6,491 bases of DNA from an archaeon (GTDB taxonomy: Archaea; Asgardarchaeota; Hermodarchaeia; Hermodarchaeales; Hermodarchaeaceae): positions 1 to 6,491 of the forward strand of contig JABXGS010000084.1 of NCBI GenBank assembly GCA_016550425.1. The letters run 5' to 3'. Every line of letters begins with the position of its first letter. Position 1 is the stretch's first letter. Positions 1 to 5,567 of the stretch are shown piece by piece. The notes beneath the pieces were generated by a model. The model ran no database searches. It was given only the letters and a program-made list of their open reading frames with translations, and was not told the origin of the DNA. Position numbers and translations under genes: made by a program.

Positions 1-26
1 ATGAATCCCCAACGTTCTCGAACCAA
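1..26 (-). CDS. Possible 5' end of a gene running off the left edge
   Basis: A TTG codon at 26-24 on the minus strand lies 8 nt after a strong GGAGG Shine-Dalgarno sequence (39-35). The frame stays open to the window edge and reads roughly M-V-R-E-R-W-G-F. A TATA-like element sits upstream at the right distance (75-68). Only eight codons are visible, so no product can be named. The only alternative start nearby, the ATG at 41-39, reads just four codons before a stop. The call rests on the ordered promoter, ribosome-binding site and start codon, not on protein similarity. Confidence 0.3.
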
Positions 27-34
27 TTACTTAA

Positions 35-39
35 CCTCC
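35..39 (-). promoter_or_regulatory. Shine-Dalgarno GGAGG for the left-edge gene
   Basis: GGAGG on the minus strand is a full match to the core of the archaeal/bacterial ribosome-binding consensus. It is followed after 8 nt by TTG, a start codon type also seen elsewhere in this window. It is the strongest such site in the window and the main argument that a gene begins here. Confidence 0.4.
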
Positions 40-65
40 ATGCTAATTGAACAATTTCTTTGAAT

Positions 66-82
66 AACATATAAACCTGCTG
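66..82 (-). promoter_or_regulatory. Candidate archaeal BRE/TATA promoter
   Basis: The minus strand reads AGCAGGTTTATATGTT across this stretch: a purine-rich BRE-like segment followed by TTTATATG (75-68), close to the archaeal TATA consensus TTTATATA. An archaeal start site about 25 nt downstream would fall near position 45. That leaves a leader of about 20 nt holding the GGAGG (39-35) before the TTG start (26). The element lies 25 bp beyond the stop of the preceding small gene, so it would separate that gene from the next unit. It is a consensus match only. Confidence 0.45.
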
Positions 83-99
83 CTTATTACCCATCCAAA

Positions 100-510
100 C
101 TAGCCCAGCCGGCGCGCTCCTTCACTACTTGGCACCTTTTCTAGCAATACTGACCGCACAGCAGAAAGAACTGCTCCTACCTCACTCTCATTCTCTCGAG
201 ACAAAAACAGATTCACCACAACAATTCCACCAAGCCGTTGTGCCGCAATATCCGCCACCGCTCTCGCCTCCGCTTGAAACCGCGTCCCCACCACACACGA
301 GGTAGCCACTGGAGAGATCTCACTAAACGGACTCGGTACCCCCACCGCAATCGTACCAAACCGCTGCTTCCCATCACTCACCAATATTAGTGACCCATTC
401 GCCAAATTGCTAATAGCGACTGAAATTTGAAGATCACCAACCTTAATCGATTCTTCTTTGAATTCTAACGTCAACTTATCTGCCACCAACTTTTGAGTAA
501 TATGCGACAA
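100..510 (-). CDS. PAC4-like putative proteasome assembly chaperone
   Basis: This small protein of up to 136 residues has no signal peptide, membrane segment or metal motif. From memory its pattern resembles eukaryotic proteasome assembly chaperone 4 (PSMG4/PAC4, about 123 residues). It has a strand ending in LILVSDGK (41-48), then an FGTIAVGVP strand (51-59), a PVATS segment (67-71; human PAC4 has PVSTS at the corresponding place), an Ala-rich helix with AAQRLGG (89-95), a VVVNLFLS strand (97-104) and a C-terminal helix. PAC3/PAC4 proteins help assemble the proteasome alpha ring in eukaryotes; an archaeal equivalent is inference. The start is uncertain: TTG at 510 has no clear ribosome-binding site, and TTG at 489 or GTG at 486 are alternatives. 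The gene follows porB by 15 nt in the same frame, so it is probably co-transcribed. Its codons are markedly G/T-ending. The ORF is solid; the family call is tentative. Confidence 0.7.
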   Translation of the reverse strand: MSHITQKLVADKLTLEFKEESIKVGDLQISVAISNLANGSLILVSDGKQRFGTIAVGVPSPFSEISPVATSCVVGTRFQAEARAVADIAAQRLGGIVVVNLFLSRENESEVGAVLSAVRSVLLEKVPSSEGARRLG

Positions 511-525
511 TAATACGTTAAGATA

Positions 526-1431
526 TTAACAGCCTACCCGCTTCTTAAGAATCTCCCATTCCCGATCGATACCCCGTTCGAATTCTTTCATACGAGCAGG
601 GTTTTTGATAAGCGTACGAAATCGGCCTTGTGGTTTCAAATAATCCATCAAAGGTTTCCGTTCAATCTTTCCTTCTGCAATCCGCTTACTGCGACCTAAA
701 AACCGCCACTCATCTCCCTCTTTCTCCCACATAATCCATACACCTGTTTCAACAGCAAGTTTACCCATTTTCACTGTCTCCCAGGTTAAATACCGCCAGC
801 CAGTAGGGCACATCGTATGAATCTCAATAAAACGTGTTCCATGAATATTCTTTGCTTTCGAATACGTCTCATACACCAAACGCGGATAAGCTGCAGAAAT
901 CGACGCTGTATACGGAATTCCATGCTCTGCCATAATCCGAGTAAACGGCTTCCGATGTTGCATTTTCCCAGTCGGCGTCGTTGTCGAAAAGGAGCCATAT
1001 GGTGTGGCCCCAGAACGCTGCATCCCTGTGTTCCCATATGCTTCATTATTGTAACATGTGTAGATGAAATTGGTTTGGCGTTCAGCAGCTCCACTGAGGG
1101 CTTGGATACCGATGTCGTAGGTTCCGCCATCACCTGCCCAGGCCATTAGTTGGATTTCTTTGTCTTTGCCCATGTACTTGAGTCCTGCAGCTATTCCGGA
1201 AGCTGCTGCACCTGCAGTCATAAAGGCGGTATTAAGAACTGGGATGCAGAGACCATTTTTAGGGTAGAGTCCTTGGATGACGGACATGCAGCAGGCGGGA
1301 ACTGTGAGGATGGTGTTTTCGCCTAAGGCTTTGAGTGCGTGGCGGATAGCAATTGTGGCGCCGCATCCTGCACAAGCGGCGTGACCTAGTTCGATGTATT
1401 CTTCTCTGGGTAAATCTTTGATCGCTACCAT
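526..1431 (-). CDS. porB: Pyruvate:ferredoxin oxidoreductase, beta subunit
   Basis: The beta subunit binds thiamine diphosphate and the proximal [4Fe-4S] cluster that takes electrons from the pyruvate-derived intermediate. The protein has 301 residues from the ATG at 1431, a normal length. Visible motifs are GHAACAGCGA (Cys20 and Cys23), a CC pair (47-48), the ThDP/Mg motif GDGGTYD (100-106) with NNEAYGNTG (128-136), and CPTGW beginning at Cys208. Cys20, Cys23, Cys48 and Cys208 fit the four cluster ligands; the Cys23-to-Cys48 spacing of 25 matches what I recall for Desulfovibrio africanus PFOR. A GTG at 1440 would add three residues, but AGGTGA (1442-1437) is an excellent ribosome-binding site 5 nt before ATG 1431 and overlaps that GTG, so I prefer the ATG. 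The gene starts just after the porA stop, suggesting translational coupling. Related enzymes for branched 2-oxoacids share this fold; subunit sizes and gene order favour pyruvate. Confidence 0.95.
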   Translation of the reverse strand: MVAIKDLPREEYIELGHAACAGCGATIAIRHALKALGENTILTVPACCMSVIQGLYPKNGLCIPVLNTAFMTAGAAASGIAAGLKYMGKDKEIQLMAWAGDGGTYDIGIQALSGAAERQTNFIYTCYNNEAYGNTGMQRSGATPYGSFSTTTPTGKMQHRKPFTRIMAEHGIPYTASISAAYPRLVYETYSKAKNIHGTRFIEIHTMCPTGWRYLTWETVKMGKLAVETGVWIMWEKEGDEWRFLGRSKRIAEGKIERKPLMDYLKPQGRFRTLIKNPARMKEFERGIDREWEILKKRVGC

Positions 1432-1436
1432 CTTCT

Positions 1437-1442
1437 TCACCT
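1437..1442 (-). promoter_or_regulatory. Shine-Dalgarno AGGTGA that sets the porB start
   Basis: AGGTGA on the minus strand matches the consensus GGAGGTGATC and lies 5 nt before the ATG at 1431. It contains the TGA stop of porA (1439-1437) and overlaps the rival GTG (1440-1438). A ribosome ending porA would therefore sit directly on the porB initiation site, the arrangement expected for coupled, stoichiometric synthesis of alpha and beta subunits. Confidence 0.7.
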
Positions 1443-2615
1443 ATTTAATCCGTAGAATATGTCGGGTTTCGTTTCTCCTTTGTCTGCAACCTCAAATCCA
1501 ATTTTGAATAATTTCTTAATATCGGTGTATCTAACGTCTCGACCGCCGAGTCCGGCTATAGCTCCTTGGACAGGTATAGTTTGGCCGCCTCGGTAGAGTG
1601 CTGATCGAATTTCGGTGGCAGCTCCTCCAAGGTGTCCATATGAGAGGCTTCGGTCGACGACCACAAAGGCTTTAGCTTTCCTTGCTAGGGCTTGAATTTG
1701 CTCGGCTGGGAAGGGGCGGAAGACGCGGAGCCGTGCAGATCCTGCTGCTACGCCTTCCTTTCGAAGTTCGTCGACAGCAAGTTGGGCTTCTTCTCCCATA
1801 GTTCCCAGTGCAATAAGAATAACCTCGGCATCATCGCACTGATATTTGTCGATGAATTGACCATGGTCACGTCCAAAATGTTTCTTGAACTCTGTTTCAA
1901 CTTTCGGAATCAGTTTTCGTGCGGCTTCAAACCCTTCATGGATTGCGTAACTAAGCTCATAATAATATTCAGGACCTGCAATGTTTCCGGTTGCCATCGG
2001 ATCTTTAGGATCCAATTTCCAATGGTTTGCTTCATAAGATGGGAGAAAATCAGTAATCTCATCATGTTCATAGACTTCAATCGAAGTGAACGTATGGCTA
2101 AGAATGTAAGCATCCAAAGTTACCATTCCAGGAAGCAAGACTTTAGGATCTTCACATAATCGAAAGAGCATCAGGACGGTATCATAGACTTCCTGATTAT
2201 TCGATGCATAAAATTGAATCCAGCCAGTATCACGTTGTGACATTGTATCTGTATGGTCAGACCAGATATTCCATGGGGGTCCGAGAGAACGATTGACAAC
2301 TGGCATAACGATAGGCAAGCGTGAACGACCCGCCCAGTGTAGCATCTCATGCATCAGGGCTAAGCCATGAGAGGAGGTTGCAGTGAATGTGCGGAGTCCC
2401 AAGGCCGAAGCTCCAATACACGCAGCCATCGCACTGTGTTCTGACTCAACACGGACATATTCAGATTTCAGCTCTCCATTCTCTACGAATTCAGCGATTT
2501 TTTCGACAATCGTAGTTTGTGGGGTAATCGGATATGCCGCAATAACTGCGGGGATTGCTGTTCGTGCCGCCCAAGATGCAGAATGATTCCCTGTTACAGA
2601 TACAATTTTTGACAT
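1437..2615 (-). CDS. porA: Pyruvate:ferredoxin oxidoreductase, alpha subunit
   Basis: The alpha subunit forms, with beta, the active site where pyruvate and CoA meet ThDP. The protein has 392 residues from the ATG at 2615, typical for archaeal PorA. Its N-terminal pyrimidine-binding domain has YPITPQT (28-34, Thr31 where PFORs have the catalytic-site Thr), a VESEHSAM segment (56-63) with the ThDP-activating Glu region, SSHGLALMHEM, and NRSLGPPWNI with an Arg at about 109. WSDHTDTM follows. The C-terminal transketolase-like domain contains VILIALGTMGEEA and RVFRPFP. GTG at 2624 could add three residues, but AAGTGA (2626-2621) is placed as a ribosome-binding site 5 nt before ATG 2615, mirroring porB. 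The start is 21 nt after the porD stop. 2-oxoisovalerate oxidoreductase alpha is the main alternative; I think pyruvate is more likely. Confidence 0.94.
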   Translation of the reverse strand: MSKIVSVTGNHSASWAARTAIPAVIAAYPITPQTTIVEKIAEFVENGELKSEYVRVESEHSAMAACIGASALGLRTFTATSSHGLALMHEMLHWAGRSRLPIVMPVVNRSLGPPWNIWSDHTDTMSQRDTGWIQFYASNNQEVYDTVLMLFRLCEDPKVLLPGMVTLDAYILSHTFTSIEVYEHDEITDFLPSYEANHWKLDPKDPMATGNIAGPEYYYELSYAIHEGFEAARKLIPKVETEFKKHFGRDHGQFIDKYQCDDAEVILIALGTMGEEAQLAVDELRKEGVAAGSARLRVFRPFPAEQIQALARKAKAFVVVDRSLSYGHLGGAATEIRSALYRGGQTIPVQGAIAGLGGRDVRYTDIKKLFKIGFEVADKGETKPDIFYGLNR

Positions 2616-2620
2616 TTTTT

Positions 2621-2630
2621 TCACTTCACT
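2621..2630 (-). promoter_or_regulatory. Tandem AGTGA ribosome-binding segment before porA
   Basis: The minus strand reads AGTGAAGTGA, two overlapping partial matches to the GGTGATC part of the Shine-Dalgarno consensus. The second ends 5 nt before ATG 2615, the same spacing as in porB. It contains the alternative GTG (2624-2622), so it argues for ATG 2615 as the real start. Confidence 0.45.
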
Positions 2631-2636
2631 AATAAT

Positions 2637-2933
2637 TCACTCAATGTCTGCTTCAGTTTCGCGAACACGGGTAATTGCCTTTACAGGGCAATTTGTTTCA
2701 CAAATCATGCACCCCTTACAATATTCTAGATTAATGATGGGTTTGTTATTCTCATCCATTGTAATGGCTGCATCTGGGCAAAACATCCAACATGTCTGAC
2801 AACCAGTGCATTTGTCATTGTCTACGACAGGACGAAATATTCGCCAATCACCAGTCCGACCCATTGCTCCAGGCTCAGGATAGGTAATACAAGTAATACG
2901 TCTATCTGGTGGATCGCGTTTTAGTGGTGTCAT
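2637..2933 (-). CDS. porD: Pyruvate:ferredoxin oxidoreductase, delta subunit (ferredoxin-like)
   Basis: This 98-residue protein has two [4Fe-4S] clusters and relays electrons from the catalytic alpha/beta subunits to external ferredoxin. It shows two complete motifs: CTGCQTCWMFCPD (Cys42, 45, 48, 52) and CKGCMICETNCPVKA (Cys72, 75, 78, 82). Ahead of them is the PorD-type N-terminal segment GAMGRTGDWRIFRPV (23-37), which distinguishes PorD from free ferredoxins. An extra Cys15 is present but is not part of a cluster motif. The ATG at 2933 overlaps the porC stop in an ATGA arrangement, so translation is probably coupled. The length is normal for the family and nothing is missing. Confidence 0.95.
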   Translation of the reverse strand: MTPLKRDPPDRRITCITYPEPGAMGRTGDWRIFRPVVDNDKCTGCQTCWMFCPDAAITMDENNKPIINLEYCKGCMICETNCPVKAITRVRETEADIE

Positions 2934-3508
2934 GATGAATACCCCATATTGAGCTCCTTGTAAGCACGTTGGGCTGCTTCAACATTGGTTTCAATCACTT
3001 TCTCCGGGAGCCCTTCTAAGCCCTTTCGAATTGCTTTCTTCACACTTTCAATCGAAGCGATATTAGTGGCTCTCACAACTGCTCCTAGCATGATGGTATT
3101 AACGACCGCGATACCAGCAACTAAAATCCCCTCGTCTAAAGCAATTTTTGTTGCATCGACAGTGGATATCTTTGCCTTTACAGGTAATTTGATTTCTCCC
3201 GGTAATCGTGGCGTATTAATAACTAAAAATGTTCCATCTTTTAGACCCGCTTTCACAGTAGGGTTATCTAGCAATGTTTCATCGAGAACGACGATAGCCT
3301 CAGGTTCGTAAATATAGCTATGTATTCGAATGGGTTCGTCAGCGACTCGTGTGAATGCCATTACCGGGGCTCCGCGTCTTTCAGCACCATAATGGGCAAA
3401 GGCTTGGAAGTACTTATCTTCTAATCTTGTAGCAGCGCCTAGGATTTTAGCTCCTGTGACGGCTCCTTGGCCACCGCGTCCGTGAAATCGTATTTCAAAG
3501 AGTTTCAC
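2930..3508 (-). CDS. porC: Pyruvate:ferredoxin oxidoreductase, gamma subunit
   Basis: The gamma subunit corresponds to the separate gamma domain of single-chain PFORs and stabilises the complex. The protein has 192 residues, a usual size. The N-terminus has the family signature FHGRGGQGAVTGAKIL (8-23), followed by HYGAERRGAPVMAF (39-52) and a VLDETLL segment. The GTG at 3508 gives the expected short lead-in MKLFEIRFHG; a weak GGGCGG lies upstream with about 8 nt spacing, and no better start exists. It is the first gene of the por cluster and its 3' end overlaps porD by 4 nt. In some archaea one gamma subunit serves both pyruvate and 2-oxoisovalerate enzymes; no second alpha/beta set is seen here. 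Confidence 0.94.
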   Translation of the reverse strand: MKLFEIRFHGRGGQGAVTGAKILGAATRLEDKYFQAFAHYGAERRGAPVMAFTRVADEPIRIHSYIYEPEAIVVLDETLLDNPTVKAGLKDGTFLVINTPRLPGEIKLPVKAKISTVDATKIALDEGILVAGIAVVNTIMLGAVVRATNIASIESVKKAIRKGLEGLPEKVIETNVEAAQRAYKELNMGYSS

Positions 3509-3579
3509 TGTTGAATCCGCCCAAATTGAATATCGTTACAAAACGTTATACTGCTAAAAAGGGTTATGAAACACCAGCT
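3509..3579 (-). promoter_or_regulatory. Leader of the por operon, promoter region candidate
   Basis: This 71-bp gap between the DUF2070 stop and porC is the most likely place for a por promoter. On the minus strand it holds a T5 tract after CCC (3563-3556), which could act as a short U-tract terminator for the upstream gene. It also has a weak TATA-like AGTATAACG (3553-3545) about 40 nt before the GTG start, and the direct repeat TAACG (3549-3545 and 3539-3535). None of these is a strong consensus match, and read-through from the DUF2070 gene is equally possible. Confidence 0.3.
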
Positions 3580-5463
3580 TCACAACGGAAGTGGAAGGAC
3601 GAAGAGAAGTAAGATTAGGGAGATAATGAATGCAATCGCATAAAGGGTAATTCCTCCCCGTTTTGCTATGCTTGCTGAAACGGGAATCAGACTAGTTAAT
3701 TTTTCAACGGTTCCTTCACACATAACAGCAAGAGGGGGCGTCTTTCCATGATAAAGGGATACATCAGTTCGTTGAAGATCAGAAGAAGCTTCGGATACAA
3801 GCTTAATTACTAAATCTGTTAATTCTTTGTGAGGGATTAATTCTCCAATAGGACTATACCCATTCGATGCAGAAATCGCAGCTGTTTGATGCGTGTCTGA
3901 AGTCATAATTTCAGCAACATCAACATATTTCGGAACAAGAGCATGAACTAATTTTTCTCTCAACCCAACTATCATGTTGTTTCCATCGATAAGGACATAG
4001 GCCATCTTTTGACCTGCTACCTCAATGATTGATACTGTTATGCCCTCTGAGCCCATTCCTTCGCGTTTGGTGAACCCCGTATCTCGGCGTTGTGCGACAC
4101 CAATTTTTGGTTTACCGCGTTTCGTTTTTAACCCCTGCTTAATTGCAGCTTTTGCTGCTTTAATCAGATCAGGAACTAATTCTGAATCCTCATAAACAGA
4201 TTCTTTGAGCGCACTCATGCAATTATGTGTATCAATGATAATACACTGTTTCACGAGGTCTTTTACCTCCGAACAAATCTGTTCAGCAACTCCCAAGCTT
4301 ATATCATCCATTTCAATGGGTGAACGTGTGAAGAGGATAACCGCAGTATCTCCAAAGATTTGACAACCAGCATGTATAGTACCTGACGATGCGCGAGAAA
4401 ATTGACTCATGTCTTTGATGGGTTCTGTCAGCTCATATGCAGACTTCAACATCTCCATGAATCGTTCAACCTCCTCCTTAGAGACGAGGTTCAAATCATG
4501 GGTAGAAGCACTATGTGGCGAACATGCAATCGCATTAAGCGTTGTTCTCCCCCATTCACCAATTCGAGTAGACAATCCACTGCTACCAGTATTCCTGAAA
4601 GGACCGGGATGCATCCCTGGTATAACCTGTACAAACAACGGATTAGCAGTTTCCGTTGAGAATTTGATAATAGAAAGTGGAAGAGTCCTTTCTTCACCAA
4701 TTTGAGTAAGACTTTCTTCCATGAGGTCAGCGCGGTCCTCCATCCAGACTTCCAGAAAACCACGAAACATATGAATTCCATCAACGTTGAAAGCCTTCTT
4801 CAACGGACGTCCAACTGCTGTCAGTAAAATCCAAGAAGCGCTAATAAATGCCAAGGCACAGAGGAAATAAATGATTAGAAAGATTCCTTGTGTTGGAACC
4901 GGTTCAGTTAGAACATACATGACCATAGCCGTTGTTGGAAAGGCAAGTGACAAAAGAACCCCCGTAGTAACCCCAACGCGGCTTGTACTTAACACAATTA
5001 GTAGAAGGATTGCTGAAGCAAATGCGCCTGCGAGAATGAGATTACGCAGATAAAACATTGTAGCAATCCCCCCTCCCGCTAAAGGACCATAATGCAGTTT
5101 GAAAATAAGTTCAATTGCCCAACCAATAAGCGTTGAGAGAAACCAGCTAAGTAAGAGTACAATAACTGCAGATGTTACAACACCTAAAAGTCGATGCCAG
5201 TTCAGAATGGTCCCTTTCCTTGTACCTAAACGGAATGCAAGCAAAGTCACTAGTGCTGCAGGGACCGTAATAATCAAACCGCGCAGCGCTCCCCTTAAAA
5301 ACACCATTACTGTAAATGGGCTACCTCCAAGATATCGGAGAAGTTCTGTTGTTCCGCCAACAATCAGTGAGGCAAATATAATTATCAAAACCTGTGTACG
5401 GTCACCTGGCAAACTGAAGAGACGTTTGTAAAGTGAAATCGTGCTCTGAACATCCTCACTCAT
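3580..5463 (-). CDS. DUF2070 family multi-pass membrane protein
   Basis: This 627-residue protein is of unknown function. I recognise it as DUF2070, an archaeal family, mainly from the GMHPGPFRNTGSSGL region. The N-terminal 216 residues hold about six hydrophobic helices (roughly 24-44, 50-77, 89-118, 131-158, 162-186, 192-216). A soluble domain spans about 220-600, and a single C-terminal helix (about 604-625) ends the chain. The soluble domain carries His/Asp-rich motifs: HPGPF (285-289), PHSASTHD (316-323), DTHN (411-414) and SDTH (522-525). They look like ligands of a metal or hydrolase site, but that is inference. TTG at 5469 would add two residues; ATG 5463 is preferred because neither has a strong ribosome-binding site and ATG is the better codon. 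The gene stands between a repeat-rich spacer and the por leader, with no obvious functional tie to either side. Confidence 0.88.
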   Translation of the reverse strand: MSEDVQSTISLYKRLFSLPGDRTQVLIIIFASLIVGGTTELLRYLGGSPFTVMVFLRGALRGLIITVPAALVTLLAFRLGTRKGTILNWHRLLGVVTSAVIVLLLSWFLSTLIGWAIELIFKLHYGPLAGGGIATMFYLRNLILAGAFASAILLLIVLSTSRVGVTTGVLLSLAFPTTAMVMYVLTEPVPTQGIFLIIYFLCALAFISASWILLTAVGRPLKKAFNVDGIHMFRGFLEVWMEDRADLMEESLTQIGEERTLPLSIIKFSTETANPLFVQVIPGMHPGPFRNTGSSGLSTRIGEWGRTTLNAIACSPHSASTHDLNLVSKEEVERFMEMLKSAYELTEPIKDMSQFSRASSGTIHAGCQIFGDTAVILFTRSPIEMDDISLGVAEQICSEVKDLVKQCIIIDTHNCMSALKESVYEDSELVPDLIKAAKAAIKQGLKTKRGKPKIGVAQRRDTGFTKREGMGSEGITVSIIEVAGQKMAYVLIDGNNMIVGLREKLVHALVPKYVDVAEIMTSDTHQTAAISASNGYSPIGELIPHKELTDLVIKLVSEASSDLQRTDVSLYHGKTPPLAVMCEGTVEKLTSLIPVSASIAKRGGITLYAIAFIISLILLLFVLPLPL

Positions 5464-5474
5464 AATCAATCGCT

Positions 5475-5511
5475 CATCGATGATTCATGGAGAAAATACC
5501 AATCATCGATG
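5475..5511. repeat. 11-bp perfect inverted repeat, 15-nt loop
   Basis: CATCGATGATT (5475-5485) is the exact reverse complement of AATCATCGATG (5501-5511). Each arm also contains the self-complementary octamer CATCGATG. In the minus-strand transcript the hairpin would end 11 nt before the DUF2070 ATG (5463), next to the weak GAGCG (5475-5471) ribosome-binding candidate. It could be a regulator-binding site on DNA or an RNA hairpin affecting initiation. It is not followed by a U-tract, so it does not look like a terminator. Confidence 0.6.
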
Positions 5512-5547
5512 TATCTTGAAAAGCTTTTCTTGCAACTAAATACCAAT
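5494..5547 (-). repeat. 10-bp direct repeat ATTGGTATTT, two copies
   Basis: On the minus strand ATTGGTATTT occurs at 5547-5538 and again at 5503-5494, exactly 44 bp apart, close to four helical turns. The second copy covers part of the loop and arm of the 11-bp inverted repeat. The spacing on one DNA face would suit paired binding sites of one protein, but a 10-bp match in AT-rich DNA can arise by chance. Confidence 0.4.
5518..5529. repeat. Perfect 12-bp palindrome GAAAAGCTTTTC
   Basis: The sequence is fully self-complementary with no loop, typical of a dimer-binding operator rather than an RNA hairpin. It lies midway in the spacer, between the two copies of the ATTGGTATTT repeat. A further small dyad, CGATT-TG-AATCG, is at 5550-5561 just after the PAPS-reductase-like stop codon. 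Confidence 0.4.
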
Positions 5548-5567
5548 AACGATTTGAATCGGCTATT

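Noticed and set aside
786..1133. 115-codon minus-strand open frame inside porB
   Set aside because: It overlaps the porB catalytic motifs in another frame and its Arg/Met/His-rich composition is that of an out-of-frame translation.
817..1149. 110-codon plus-strand open frame opposite porB
   Set aside because: It is Cys/Arg/His-rich without real motifs, and the porB protein on the other strand is unambiguous.
1692..2159. 155-codon plus-strand open frame across porA
   Set aside because: It is fully antisense to conserved porA sequence, resembles no family, and has no ribosome-binding site or promoter context; it is a shadow of the real gene.
4402..4784. Three short frames (two plus, one minus) within the DUF2070 gene
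   Set aside because: All sit over the conserved HPGPF/STHD region of the DUF2070 protein and show no independent coding sign.
5099..5431. 110-codon plus-strand frame opposite the DUF2070 N-terminus
   Set aside because: It is the complement of the membrane-helix coding region; Ser/Thr/Arg-rich antisense frames are expected opposite hydrophobic codons.
5475..5511. Inverted repeat as an intrinsic terminator of the PAPS-reductase-like gene
   Set aside because: No U-tract follows on the minus-strand transcript, the stem is AT-rich, and it lies close to the next start codon, so a regulatory role fits better.
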